A stretch of 64,000 nt of DNA, taken from NCBI GenBank assembly GCA_947500575.1, contig CANMSI010000003.1, forward strand, positions 434,001 through 498,000. Reading direction: 5' to 3'. This DNA is from an uncultured Flavobacteriaceae bacterium. GTDB lineage: Bacteria; Bacteroidota; Bacteroidia; Flavobacteriales; Flavobacteriaceae. Positions within the stretch are counted from its first letter, which is position 1. Each line of letters begins with the position of its first letter. Positions 20,252-29,410 of the stretch are shown here, one piece after another. The position numbers and the translations under genes are program-made. A model generated the notes under the pieces. That model ran no database searches. It saw only the letters and a list, made by a program, of their open reading frames with translations, and was not told where the DNA came from.

Positions 20252-22558
20252 ATGAATCAAGATTACATTCAGCCAGACGTATGGAGTATTATAGAAGAGG
20301 GCTTTGATCCAGATAGGGTAAAGTCGTCTGAAAGCCTTTTTAGTATTGGGAATGGTGCTATGGGACAACGCGCTAATTTTGAAGAGCAGTATTCCGGTGC
20401 TACATTTCAAGGAAGTTATATAGGTGGTGTGTACTACCCAGATAAGACCAGAGTGGGTTGGTGGAAAAATGGGTATCCAGAATATTTTGCCAAAGTACTC
20501 AATGCACCTAATTGGATAGGCATTGATATTTTTTTAAATGGTGAATCTTTAGACCTGCATACCTGTAAGGAGGTTCGCGATTTTAGACGAGAATTGAATA
20601 TGCAAGAAGGTTGGTATTGTAGAAGTTTTAAAGCAATGCTAGCCAACGGTCTGGAAATTGGTGTAAAAGTTACACGCTTTTTAAGCCTAGATTTTGACGA
20701 AGTAGGAGCTATAAATTACGAGATTACTCCTTTAAATGAAGATGCTGAAATTGTATTTTCTCCGTATTTGGATAGCGGTATTACGAATGAAGACACCAAT
20801 TGGGATGATCAATTTTGGAATACAACTAAGGTAAGCTCTGAAAACCATCAGGCTTTCATAGAAGCACATACCATGAAGACCAATTTTGCTACATGCACCT
20901 TTATGGAATCCCAACTAATGTATCAAGGCAAGAAAATAGATAGCAATCCCGAAATAAAATCTACAGAAACGAGGGTTGGTTTATCTTATAAGCACAATAC
21001 CGAAAAGGGAACCACGCTGATACTTCAAAAATTTGGAGGTTATACGGTTTCTACGAATCATAAGCCACAAGAGTTGATTAATGCTGCTAAAAAGGCTTTG
21101 AAGCAAACCACTAACTTGGGTTTTGAAGGATTGCTTAAAAAGCAAAAAGAAGCGTGGGCTGGTATTTGGGAAATGAGCGATATTACCATTGATGGAGATG
21201 TAAAAGCGCAACAAGGGATACGATTTAATATTATGCAGTTAAATCATACCTATTTGGGTAAAGATTCTAGACTTAATATAGGACCTAAAGGATTTACTGG
21301 AGAAAAATATGGAGGAAGTACGTATTGGGATACCGAAGCCTATTGCATTCCTTTTTATATGGCTACTAAAGATCAGCAAGTGGCTAGAAACTTACTCAAA
21401 TACAGATATAATCATCTAGAGAAGGCTATAGAGAATGCTCAAAAATTGGGATTCACCAATGGAGCTGCTCTATATCCTATGGTTACGATGAATGGGGAAG
21501 AATGTCATAATGAATGGGAAATTACCTTTGAGGAGATTCATCGAAATGGAGCCATAGCTTTTGCTATTTATAATTACTACAGATATACCGGAGATTACTC
21601 ATACATTCCTGAAATGGGCTTAGAAGTACTTATTGGGATTGCCCGTTTTTGGCATCAAAGGGCTACTTTTTCTAAGCAAAAAGGCAAGTATGTAATTTTA
21701 GGTGTTACAGGCCCCAACGAATATGAGAATAACGTCAATAATAATTGGTATACCAACTACCTGGCTAAATGGTGCATTGAATATACGCTGGAGCAACTAG
21801 AAAAGGTAAAAGAGGGGTATCCTGAAGACTATGATAGGATTATTGGAAAATCCAAGCTTAAGAGCTCCGAAACTGAACAATGGAATACGGTAGCAAATCA
21901 AATGTATTTTCCCTACTCAGAAGAACACTCTATTTATTTGCAGCAAGATGGTTTTCTGGACAAAGAACTGATTACCGTAGCCAATTTGGATGCCACTGAA
22001 AGACCTATCAATCAGAAATGGAGTTGGGACCGAATATTAAGATCTCCTTATATTAAACAGGCAGATACCTTGCAAGGTTTTTATCTTTTCGAAGATCATT
22101 TTACAACCCAGGAATTAGAGCGTCATTTTGATTTTTATGAACCCTTTACAGTTCATGAATCATCTCTTTCCCCTTGTGTTCATAGTATACAAGCAGCAAA
22201 ATTAGGAAGGATGGACCAAGCGTATACCTTTTACTTGCGCACCTCAAGACTTGATTTGGACGACTATAATAAAGAAGTAGAAGAAGGACTTCATATCACT
22301 TCTATGGCAGGGACCTGGATGAGCATTGTAGAAGGTTTTGGTGGAATGCGAGTAGTGGATGATAAATTGTCTTTTACCCCGAGGATACCCAACCAATGGG
22401 AGGCGTATACATTTAAAATTAACTTTAGAAATCGAATTCTTAAAGTGAAAGTGTCTGAAGGAAAAAGCAGTTTTGAACTAGAGGGCACAGAGGAAATGTC
22501 TATTCGTGTACATAATAAAAGAGTTGTATTGCAACCAGGAAAAGAGGTGAGCGTTTAG
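20252..22558 (+). CDS. GH65 disaccharide phosphorylase (maltose phosphorylase-like)
   Basis: Cytoplasmic inverting phosphorylase of 768 residues, the usual family length. The conserved catalytic block GEECHNEWEITFEEIHRN begins near residue 415, with Glu421 the probable general acid. The N-terminal beta-sandwich and C-terminal caps are present. GH65 covers maltose, trehalose, kojibiose and nigerose phosphorylases, and the sequence alone does not separate them. The neighbouring beta-phosphoglucomutase shows that beta-glucose-1-phosphate is the product, and the GH13 lipoprotein next door favours maltose. No signal peptide is present. The gene is 13 bases from the GH13 gene in the same operon. 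Confidence 0.92.
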   Translation: MNQDYIQPDVWSIIEEGFDPDRVKSSESLFSIGNGAMGQRANFEEQYSGATFQGSYIGGVYYPDKTRVGWWKNGYPEYFAKVLNAPNWIGIDIFLNGESLDLHTCKEVRDFRRELNMQEGWYCRSFKAMLANGLEIGVKVTRFLSLDFDEVGAINYEITPLNEDAEIVFSPYLDSGITNEDTNWDDQFWNTTKVSSENHQAFIEAHTMKTNFATCTFMESQLMYQGKKIDSNPEIKSTETRVGLSYKHNTEKGTTLILQKFGGYTVSTNHKPQELINAAKKALKQTTNLGFEGLLKKQKEAWAGIWEMSDITIDGDVKAQQGIRFNIMQLNHTYLGKDSRLNIGPKGFTGEKYGGSTYWDTEAYCIPFYMATKDQQVARNLLKYRYNHLEKAIENAQKLGFTNGAALYPMVTMNGEECHNEWEITFEEIHRNGAIAFAIYNYYRYTGDYSYIPEMGLEVLIGIARFWHQRATFSKQKGKYVILGVTGPNEYENNVNNNWYTNYLAKWCIEYTLEQLEKVKEGYPEDYDRIIGKSKLKSSETEQWNTVANQMYFPYSEEHSIYLQQDGFLDKELITVANLDATERPINQKWSWDRILRSPYIKQADTLQGFYLFEDHFTTQELERHFDFYEPFTVHESSLSPCVHSIQAAKLGRMDQAYTFYLRTSRLDLDDYNKEVEEGLHITSMAGTWMSIVEGFGGMRVVDDKLSFTPRIPNQWEAYTFKINFRNRILKVKVSEGKSSFELEGTEEMSIRVHNKRVVLQPGKEVSV

Positions 22559-22571
22559 AAATCATTCAAAA

Positions 22572-24443
22572 ATGAAAAAGAGGTCTTTTGGAATAGTAAC
22601 GATTGTTTTGCTGTTTCTTTTTGCATGCAAGGAAACAACAAAAAACTCCAAGAAATTAACAATGTCAAAACCACATAAGGAAGTAATCTATCAGGTGTTT
22701 CCAAGACTTTTTGGAAATACCAATTCAACAAATAAACCGTGGGGTACTATTGAAGAAAATGGCGTGGGTACATTTAGTGATTTTACCCCTGAGGCATTAA
22801 ATAAAATAAAAGCCCTTGGTGTAACTTATATATGGTATACAGGAGTTCCTCATCATGCGGTGATAAGAGATTATACAGCTCAGGGAATTTCCAATGATGA
22901 TCCAGATATAGTCAAAGGAAGAGCTGGGTCTCCCTACGCGGTAAAGGACTATTACAATGTAAACCCGGATTTGGCCGACAATCCAGATAAGCGATTGGAA
23001 GAGTTTAAGGCTCTCGTAGCACGTACTCATGATGCAGGCTTAAAATTAATAATAGATATAGTGCCCAATCATGTAGCTCGAAACTATGAAGGGAGAACGA
23101 ATCCAGAAGGAGTCGTAGATTTTGGTGCTTCAGACGATACCACGGTCGTATTTAAAAAAGACAATAATTTCTATTACAATCCAGATACTTCTTTTAGTGT
23201 ACCTCAATGGGAGAATGGGTATGTGCCATTAGGCGGAACGGATCATTATTTAACAGATGGAAAGTTTAAAGAAGAACCTTCCAAATGGACAGGCAATGGA
23301 TCTAGATTGGCACAACCAAATCAGAACGATTGGTACGAAACCGTCAAGGTAAATTATGGAATAGATCCCGAAGGAATAAAACATTTTGATAGTCTGCCAG
23401 ATAGTTATGCAAAGGAAAATTTTGAAAAACATTATCAATTTTGGGAAGCCAAAGAAGTTCCTGATTCTTGGAAAAAATTTAGGGATATAGCCTTGTACTG
23501 GTTAGATATGGGTGTGGATGGCTTTCGTTTTGATATGGCCGAAATGGTACCCGTGGAGTTTTGGAGTTATATGAACTCAGCTATAAAAATGAAGAATGAC
23601 AAAGCGTTCTTATTAGCCGAGGTATACCAACCTGCTCTATATAGAGATTACTTGCATAAAGGGAAGATGGATTACTTATATGACAAAGTGGAGCTATACG
23701 ATTCTCTTAAACATGTAATGCAAGGGCATGGATGGACAGATCATATTCCTGTGGTACAGGAAGGATTAAAAGATATTGAACATCAAATGCTTCATTTTTT
23801 AGAGAACCACGATGAACAGCGTATTGCAAGTCCCGAATTTGCTGGAGATGCCAGGAAAGGAATGCCAGCTATGGTAGTTTCTGCTACGATAAGTACATCT
23901 CCAACTATGATCTATTTTGGGCAAGAAGTAGGTGAGCCTGGGGCAGAAGATGCTGGTTTTGGAAAACCGTCCAGAACTTCCATTTTTGATTATGTGGGGG
24001 TACCTCATTTACAACGTTGGGTAAATAACCATCAATACGACGGAGGCCAATCTACAGAAGAAGAAAAGCGTCTTAGAGATTTCTATAGTCGCCTGCTAAA
24101 TTTTACGATTAACGCAAATGCCTTAATGGGTAATTATGAAGAAATTCATTTTTACAATAAAGAACATACACCAGGATATGATCATAGAGTGCTGTCCTAT
24201 GTAAGATGGTCAGAAGATCAAAAACTTATTATTATTGCTAATTTCAGTGCTGATAAAACCTATTCTTTTGATTTAAAATTGCCTGCAGACATTGTTAAAA
24301 AGTGGAATCTAAAAGAAAGTGCCTATGCCGCAGAGGATGCCCTTTACAATGAGAGAAGAACCAACCTTAAGTTAATAGAGGGTATTGGGCATTTATCGGT
24401 AGAACTAAATCCCTTAGAATCTCTTATTTTTGAGCTACAGTAA
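22572..24443 (+). CDS. GH13 alpha-amylase-family lipoprotein
   Basis: Secreted glycoside hydrolase of 623 residues anchored by a lipobox ending LFAC (Cys19). All four GH13 regions are visible: DIVPNH (region I), GFRFDMAE with nucleophile Asp321, AEVYQP with acid/base Glu350, and ENHDEQR with Asp414. A C-terminal beta-sandwich follows. It would cut alpha-1,4-glucan or maltodextrin in the periplasm or at the surface and supply the GH65 phosphorylase. The region after the first barrel strand (WYTGVPHHAV ... GSPYAVKDYYNVNPDL) is typical of alpha-amylase or oligo-glucosidase subfamilies in Bacteroidota. The exact product pattern is not predictable. Confidence 0.92.
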   Translation: MKKRSFGIVTIVLLFLFACKETTKNSKKLTMSKPHKEVIYQVFPRLFGNTNSTNKPWGTIEENGVGTFSDFTPEALNKIKALGVTYIWYTGVPHHAVIRDYTAQGISNDDPDIVKGRAGSPYAVKDYYNVNPDLADNPDKRLEEFKALVARTHDAGLKLIIDIVPNHVARNYEGRTNPEGVVDFGASDDTTVVFKKDNNFYYNPDTSFSVPQWENGYVPLGGTDHYLTDGKFKEEPSKWTGNGSRLAQPNQNDWYETVKVNYGIDPEGIKHFDSLPDSYAKENFEKHYQFWEAKEVPDSWKKFRDIALYWLDMGVDGFRFDMAEMVPVEFWSYMNSAIKMKNDKAFLLAEVYQPALYRDYLHKGKMDYLYDKVELYDSLKHVMQGHGWTDHIPVVQEGLKDIEHQMLHFLENHDEQRIASPEFAGDARKGMPAMVVSATISTSPTMIYFGQEVGEPGAEDAGFGKPSRTSIFDYVGVPHLQRWVNNHQYDGGQSTEEEKRLRDFYSRLLNFTINANALMGNYEEIHFYNKEHTPGYDHRVLSYVRWSEDQKLIIIANFSADKTYSFDLKLPADIVKKWNLKESAYAAEDALYNERRTNLKLIEGIGHLSVELNPLESLIFELQ

Positions 24444-24479
24444 AAATGAATTTTATCCTTTAAGCAAATCCATCTTCAA

Positions 24480-25229
24480 ATGAAACTAAAATTCGTAATC
24501 TCGCTTTATATAATTCTTTTAACCCTGACAAGTTGTTTAGATATGAATAAACCTTTGGTAATAGGCCATCGTGGCGCAATGGGGCATGAAACTGAAAACA
24601 CATTAGCTTCTATAGAAAAGGCTTTAGACCTTAAAGTAGACATGATTGAAATAGATGTTTTTCAGATAGAAAGCGGTGAAATTGTGGTGTTCCATGACGA
24701 ACGACTGGAAAGACTTAGCAATGGAGGTGGTGCCATTGAAGAGTACAATATCTTTGATCTAAAGAAGCTCACTCTGGAAGGAAACCATAAAATCCCAATG
24801 CTTCAAGATGTATTAAAATTAATTGATAAGAAAGTGCCTTTAAACATAGAGTTGAAAGGGAAAAACACGGCAGATAGAGTCCATTTTATAATAGAGTATT
24901 ACATCAAAGAAAAAGGATGGAAATTAGAAGATTTTGTAATTTCTAGCTTTCATTGGGATACCTTAAAAAGAATGCGTGAATTACACCCAGATATTGCAAT
25001 AGCAGTGTTGACAGAAGAGAACCCTTTGGACGCAATTCCAATAGCAAAAGAACTAAACGCCATTGCCATTAACCCAGATTTTGAAAAACTCACAGAGGAA
25101 AACGTGCTCGCGATAAAGGAGGCTGGGTTTAAAATTTATACTTGGACGGTTAACGAAGAACAAGATATTATAAAAGTAAAACGTATGGGTGTAGATGGTA
25201 TTTTCACCAATTTTCCCGAACGTATTTAA
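24480..25229 (+). CDS. Glycerophosphodiester phosphodiesterase lipoprotein
   Basis: Cleaves glycerophosphodiesters to glycerol-3-phosphate and an alcohol. It has 249 residues with a lipoprotein signal ending LTSC (Cys19), so it acts outside the cytoplasm. The GDPD signature is complete: His30 and Arg31 (GHRGAMG), Glu57 and Asp59 (MIEIDV), His72 (VFHDERL), then the TIM barrel ending TWTVNEE ... DGIFTNFP. It follows the GH13 gene by 36 bases and shares one base with the next start, so it is co-transcribed with the alpha-glucan genes although its reaction is unrelated. Confidence 0.92.
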   Translation: MKLKFVISLYIILLTLTSCLDMNKPLVIGHRGAMGHETENTLASIEKALDLKVDMIEIDVFQIESGEIVVFHDERLERLSNGGGAIEEYNIFDLKKLTLEGNHKIPMLQDVLKLIDKKVPLNIELKGKNTADRVHFIIEYYIKEKGWKLEDFVISSFHWDTLKRMRELHPDIAIAVLTEENPLDAIPIAKELNAIAINPDFEKLTEENVLAIKEAGFKIYTWTVNEEQDIIKVKRMGVDGIFTNFPERI

Positions 25230-26506
25230 TGATGTTTGATGTCTTAATTGTAGGAGGAGGTGCCGCAGGTTTTTATGCGGCTATCCACATAGCTGAGCAA
25301 CAACCTAGTTGGCAGATAGCCATTTTAGAAAGAGGAAAGCAAGTGCTTACCAAGGTGAAAGTTTCTGGAGGTGGAAGGTGCAATGTTACACATGCAGAAT
25401 TTGATCCCAGTGAATTGGTAAAGAATTACCCTCGAGGAGAAAAAGAATTGCTAGGCCCTTTTCATACCTATGCCAGTGGGGATACCGTCGCCTTTTTTGA
25501 AGAAAGAGGCATTCCGCTTAAAATAGAAGAAGATGGGCGTATGTTCCCAACTACGAATTCCTCTCAAACCATCATTGATTGTTTTACAAATGAAGTGAAT
25601 AGACTGGGCATAACGGTACTAAAAAATAGCTCGGTTACTGCTATCAATAGGATAGCAGAAAATGAAGGAGGCTGGGAAATTGAATCAATTAGAAAAACAT
25701 ATCGAACAAGAAAAGTATTAGTTGCTACAGGCAGTAATCCTAAGATTTGGAATTTACTACAAAGCTTAGGGCATACCATTGTACCGCCAACGCCCTCTTT
25801 ATTTACTTTTAACATAAAAGACCCAAGAATTACAGGAATTCAAGGACTGAGTACTCCTGCAAGAATTGCTGTACTTTCTAAGAGATTAAATAATCCCAAA
25901 ATAACATTGGCATTAAAAAGTGTATCTGCAGAAGCAGTTAAACTAGAGGCAGAAGGGCCATTGTTAATAACACATTGGGGCTTAAGTGGCCCAGGAATTC
26001 TAAAATTATCTGCTTGGGGTGCTGTTTTATTGAACCAATACAAATACCAATTTAAAATCAAGGTGAACTGGCTACCAGAATATTATGAAGGGGCCGTTTT
26101 ATCTTTGCTGATGGAAATAAAAGAGGTAGAGGCAAAGAAAACCATTCTTCGAACAAAAGCAGTAGACTTACCGCGAAGATTATGGGTGAATCTGGTAAAA
26201 GCGGCCGGAATAACGGATGGTGTAAAATGGGCAGATGTTTCTAAATCTCAATTGCAAGATTTGGCATTGCAATTAACTGCAAGTGAATTTGAAGTGGATG
26301 GGAAAAGTACTTTTAAAGAAGAGTTCGTAACAGCTGGGGGTATTGATTTAAAAGAGATTAATTTTAAAACGTTCGAAAGTAAATTGCTCCCTAATTTATT
26401 TTTTGCAGGAGAAGTGCTTAACATTGATGCAATAACGGGCGGATTTAATTTTCAGAATGCATGGACAGGGGGGTATATTGCTGCTAAAGGAATTTCTGCT
26501 AAGTAG
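25229..26506 (+). CDS. NAD(P)/FAD-dependent oxidoreductase, HI0933/BaiN-like
   Basis: Flavoprotein of 425 residues. The Rossmann FAD site is VGGGAAGFYAA at the N-terminus. The family hallmarks GGGRCNVTH and the C-terminal AGEVLNIDAITGGFNFQNAWTGG are intact, placing it in the HI0933 (aminoacetone oxidase/BaiN-like) family of largely unknown physiological role. The ATG at 25229 overlaps the preceding stop by one base; a second ATG follows directly, so either could be used. An intrinsic terminator at 26523 closes the operon that starts with the LacI-type gene. Confidence 0.9.
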   Translation: MMFDVLIVGGGAAGFYAAIHIAEQQPSWQIAILERGKQVLTKVKVSGGGRCNVTHAEFDPSELVKNYPRGEKELLGPFHTYASGDTVAFFEERGIPLKIEEDGRMFPTTNSSQTIIDCFTNEVNRLGITVLKNSSVTAINRIAENEGGWEIESIRKTYRTRKVLVATGSNPKIWNLLQSLGHTIVPPTPSLFTFNIKDPRITGIQGLSTPARIAVLSKRLNNPKITLALKSVSAEAVKLEAEGPLLITHWGLSGPGILKLSAWGAVLLNQYKYQFKIKVNWLPEYYEGAVLSLLMEIKEVEAKKTILRTKAVDLPRRLWVNLVKAAGITDGVKWADVSKSQLQDLALQLTASEFEVDGKSTFKEEFVTAGGIDLKEINFKTFESKLLPNLFFAGEVLNIDAITGGFNFQNAWTGGYIAAKGISAK

Positions 26507-26522
26507 TTGATGAAATACCTAA

Positions 26523-26550
26523 AATACTATTTTTAGATAGTATTTTTATT
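26523..26550 (+). terminator. Intrinsic terminator of the alpha-glucan operon
   Basis: AATACTAT (26523-26530), a 6-base loop, and ATAGTATT (26537-26544) form a perfect 8-bp stem, followed by a T-rich tail. The stem is AT-rich, but position and tail fit a terminator 16 bases after the flavoprotein stop. Confidence 0.65.
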
Positions 26551-26562
26551 AAATAAATAAGG

Positions 26563-27066
26563 ATGATTAGAGACGTAACCATTATGGATGCTGCTAAGAT
26601 AGCGGCAATTTATAATTACTATGTGCACAATTCTATCATTACCTTGGAGGAAGCTCCAGTTAGCACAGAAGAGATGGAGGCCTTAATTCGGAGAGCGAAT
26701 ACCCAATTTCCTTGGATTGTTTTTGAAGAAGAGGGGCAGTTACTAGGTTATGCGTATGCGAGTCCTTGGAATTCAAGATCTGGCTATAAGCAAACGGTAG
26801 AAACCACAGTGTATTTAGCAAATAATGCAACTAAAAATGGAATAGGATCACATCTTTATGATACCTTAATTACAAGATTAAGAAAATTGGAATATCAGGT
26901 AATTATAGGAGGTATTTCACTACCGAACGATGCTAGCGTGTTGTTTCATGAGAAGTTTGGATTCAAAAAAGTAGCGCATTTTAATGCTGTTGGATATAAG
27001 CATCGCACTTGGGTAGATGTTGGATATTGGGAATTACAGTTAAACAATCATTCCAAATTGAAATAA
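26563..27066 (+). CDS. GNAT N-acetyltransferase, phosphinothricin/MnaT-like
   Basis: Cytoplasmic acetyl-CoA-dependent acetyltransferase of 167 residues. It has the layout of the phosphinothricin/methionine-sulfoximine acetyltransferase group: IRDVTIMDAAKIAAIYNYYV at the start, GYAYASPWNSRSGY and VETTVYLA in the central sheet, the acetyl-CoA loop NATKNGIGSHLYD, and C-terminal FHEKFGFKKVAHF. The acceptor is probably an amino-acid analogue or methionine sulfoximine or sulfone, by family. It ends two bases before the broken DUF1697 gene. Confidence 0.85.
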   Translation: MIRDVTIMDAAKIAAIYNYYVHNSIITLEEAPVSTEEMEALIRRANTQFPWIVFEEEGQLLGYAYASPWNSRSGYKQTVETTVYLANNATKNGIGSHLYDTLITRLRKLEYQVIIGGISLPNDASVLFHEKFGFKKVAHFNAVGYKHRTWVDVGYWELQLNNHSKLK

Positions 27067-27068
27067 CT

Positions 27069-27614
27069 ATGAAGAAATCATATGTTGCATTGCTAAGAGG
27101 TATAAACGTAGGAGGTCAAAAGAAAATAAAGATGGCCGATCTAAGAGTACTTTTAGAAGAATTAGGATTGGAGGAGGTTCGTACCTATATTCAAAGTGGG
27201 AATATTATCTTTAAAAGTACTACAGCTAATTGCACAACCTTAGAGGCGCAAATAGCAAAAAGAATCTATGAGGTATATGCTTTCGAAGTCGCTGTACTGG
27301 TAATTGGCAAAAAAGCATTTGAAGATATTAGAGAGAACAATTCATTGCTCTCAAAATAGGATGATCAAAAGAACTTTTACTATGTGTTTTTACAAGACCA
27401 ACCAGAGCAAAAATTGGTCGCAGCTTTAGAGCAAGAAAAATATCCTAATGAAGTTTATATGATTACCAAAAGATGTGTCTATTTGAGCTGTCTTAAAGGA
27501 TATGGAAATGCAAAATGCAACAATAATTTTTTTGAACGTAAACTAAAGGTGGGGGCAACTGCAAGGAATAATAGAACGGTTGAAAAGTTGCTAGAGATGT
27601 TTTCAGAGAGTTAA
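27069..27614 (+). pseudogene. DUF1697 family gene interrupted by an in-frame TAG
   Basis: The first 96 codons (MKKSYVALLRGINVGGQKKI ..., with the DUF1697 phrase YIQSGNIIFKS) stop at TAG 27357-27359. The same frame continues without another stop to 27614 and encodes the rest of the family (FLQDQPEQ ... GATARNNRTVEKLLEM). Both parts are in one frame and together give about 180 codons, the normal family length, so a single nonsense change is the only visible lesion. Resumption from the GTG at 27384 is conceivable. The family's function is unknown. Confidence 0.85.
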
Positions 27615-28084
27615 TTTAATTCCCAAATTTTATAATTCAAAGCTGTGGCAAAACAGACCCATAACAAATAGGGGATTAATAAGTATGCTGCAGTTGTGCT
27701 TACCACTTTAAACCACTTTATAGTAAGTAGGATCAAAACTAGTAATACAAGAATTATCAAAAGCCCTGCAAAAGGATTTCTAAATCCAAAAAAAACAATA
27801 CTCCAGAGTGCATTAAAGAGTAGTTGAAATCCAAAATGATACAAAGCAGTTTTTACCCAGAGGTGATGAAACCCCTTAGACCAGATAATTCCTGCTGCAA
27901 CCCCCATAAGCACATAAAGAACTGTCCATACTGGTGCAAATACTGAATTTGGTGGATTAAAACTGGGTTTATTTAGGTCTACATACCAAGTGTTTACGGA
28001 ACTTTGAGTGGCGAAACTAGAAAGAAAGCCAACAAGTACACAAACTCCTACTGCAATGCTGATATATTTAATTTTTTTTCCCAA
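27611..28084 (-). CDS. tspO: TspO/MBR family membrane protein
   Basis: Five-helix integral membrane protein of 157 residues, related to the mitochondrial benzodiazepine receptor that binds tetrapyrroles and sterols. The family marks WYVDLNKPSFNPPNSVFAPVWTV (interrupted only by hydrophobic turns), the helix-2 region VLYVLMGVAAGIIW, and LLFNALWSIVFFG are visible. Its stop overlaps the stop of the convergent DUF1697 gene by four bases. A porphyrin-linked or oxidative-stress role is the family inference. It is monocistronic here. Confidence 0.92.
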   Translation of the reverse strand: MGKKIKYISIAVGVCVLVGFLSSFATQSSVNTWYVDLNKPSFNPPNSVFAPVWTVLYVLMGVAAGIIWSKGFHHLWVKTALYHFGFQLLFNALWSIVFFGFRNPFAGLLIILVLLVLILLTIKWFKVVSTTAAYLLIPYLLWVCFATALNYKIWELN

Positions 28085-28142
28085 GGGCTTATTTTAGTGC
28101 TTAAAATTAATCATAAATTGATCAACAACCATTTTTGGAGAC

Positions 28143-28172
28143 TTTGAATCCTAGGTTTTAGCAGTATCTTTA
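28143..28172 (+). promoter_or_regulatory. Predicted promoter of the mevalonate genes
   Basis: TTTG (28143-28146) is followed after 18 bases by TATCTTTA (28165-28172), a 7 of 8 match to TAnnTTTG. The expected start lies about 14 bases before the mvaD ATG at 28191. Confidence 0.5.
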
Positions 28173-28190
28173 CTCAAAATTAGTTGATCA

Positions 28191-29294
28191 ATGACCGAAA
28201 AGGATTTTATTCCTTCAACTTACAGTTATTTAAAAGAAGAAGGAGAAGTGACATGGAAAGCTCCTAGCAATATTGCATTAGTAAAATATTGGGGAAAGAA
28301 ACCCAATCAAATTCCTGCCAACCCTTCCATAAGCTTTACCCTAGATGCCTGTGCTACTACTACTTCACTTGCATATAAGAAACGAGATAACAGCACTTCT
28401 GAATTTGCGTTTGATCTTTTTTTCGAAGGCATTCCTAAAGAAGATTTTAAGCCAAAAATAAAAACATTTTTTGAACGCATAGAAGTATATGTGCCTTTCC
28501 TTAAGGAGTATCATTTTACCATAAAAACCACCAATTCTTTTCCTCATAGTAGTGGTATTGCCTCGTCTGCAAGTGGAATGGCAGCATTGTCTCTTTGCTT
28601 GGTGGATTTGGAAAGAATGATGCAACCGGAAATGAGTGCGGGTTTTTTTAATCAGAAGGCTTCTTTTTTAGCTCGTCTTGGATCTGGCAGTGCTAGCAGA
28701 AGTATTGAGGGAGATCTTATACAATGGGGTGCGCATAGTAGAATTAATGGTAGTTCGAATCTTGTTGCAATAAAATATCCTTATCAGGTACATCCAATTT
28801 TTAGTAAATTCCATGATACGATTCTTTTAGTAGATAAGGGACAAAAACAAGTAAGTAGCACCGTAGGGCATGGCTTAATGCACAATCACCCTTTTTCTAA
28901 GGAACGTTTTGATCAGGCCCATGAAAATCTGCTTAAACTTCAATCTGTTTTTGCAAATGGAAATCTTGAAGAATTTATAAAAATTGTTGAAAGTGAGGCG
29001 CTTACGCTTCATGCAATGATGATGACAAGCATGCCATATTTTGTTTTAATGAAGCCCAATACCCTGGAAATTATTCATAAAATATGGGCGTTTCGCGAAA
29101 CTTCAAAAACACATGTGTGTTTCACTTTGGATGCAGGCGCCAATGTACATGTGCTTTATCCAGAAAAGGAAAAAGAAATAGTATATCAATTTATTAAGAA
29201 TGAGTTAGTTGCATATTGCGAAAACGGGCAGTATATTTGTGATAGAATTGGATTTGGAGCTAAAAAATTAAAAGAGGAAGCGGATAATTTATAG
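28191..29294 (+). CDS. mvaD: Diphosphomevalonate decarboxylase
   Basis: GHMP-superfamily enzyme of 367 residues that makes isopentenyl diphosphate from mevalonate-5-diphosphate with ATP. Diagnostic features are APSNIALVKYWGK near residue 25, the glycine/serine-rich ATP loop SSGIASSASGMAAL, and the decarboxylase-specific LGSGSASRSIEG (SGSACRS in eukaryotic enzymes). The catalytic Asp lies in TLDAGANVHVLY. The N-terminal tail of about 18 residues is somewhat long. It is followed by a mevalonate-kinase-like gene and a UbiA prenyltransferase, consistent with a mevalonate-pathway cluster. Confidence 0.92.
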   Translation: MTEKDFIPSTYSYLKEEGEVTWKAPSNIALVKYWGKKPNQIPANPSISFTLDACATTTSLAYKKRDNSTSEFAFDLFFEGIPKEDFKPKIKTFFERIEVYVPFLKEYHFTIKTTNSFPHSSGIASSASGMAALSLCLVDLERMMQPEMSAGFFNQKASFLARLGSGSASRSIEGDLIQWGAHSRINGSSNLVAIKYPYQVHPIFSKFHDTILLVDKGQKQVSSTVGHGLMHNHPFSKERFDQAHENLLKLQSVFANGNLEEFIKIVESEALTLHAMMMTSMPYFVLMKPNTLEIIHKIWAFRETSKTHVCFTLDAGANVHVLYPEKEKEIVYQFIKNELVAYCENGQYICDRIGFGAKKLKEEADNL

Positions 29295-29410
29295 TAAAAG
29301 AAATCGTTATTGCTTCATCATCAGAGATATAAATTGAGGTGTTTTTCTTAATTTTATAGCTATATACTTTATATTTAGAGGTAAAATGTTCCAAATCGAT
29401 TGAATTGTTT

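Noticed and set aside
27357-27384. Frameshift in the DUF1697 gene
   Set aside because: Both halves are in the same frame; only a TAG separates them, so it is a nonsense change.
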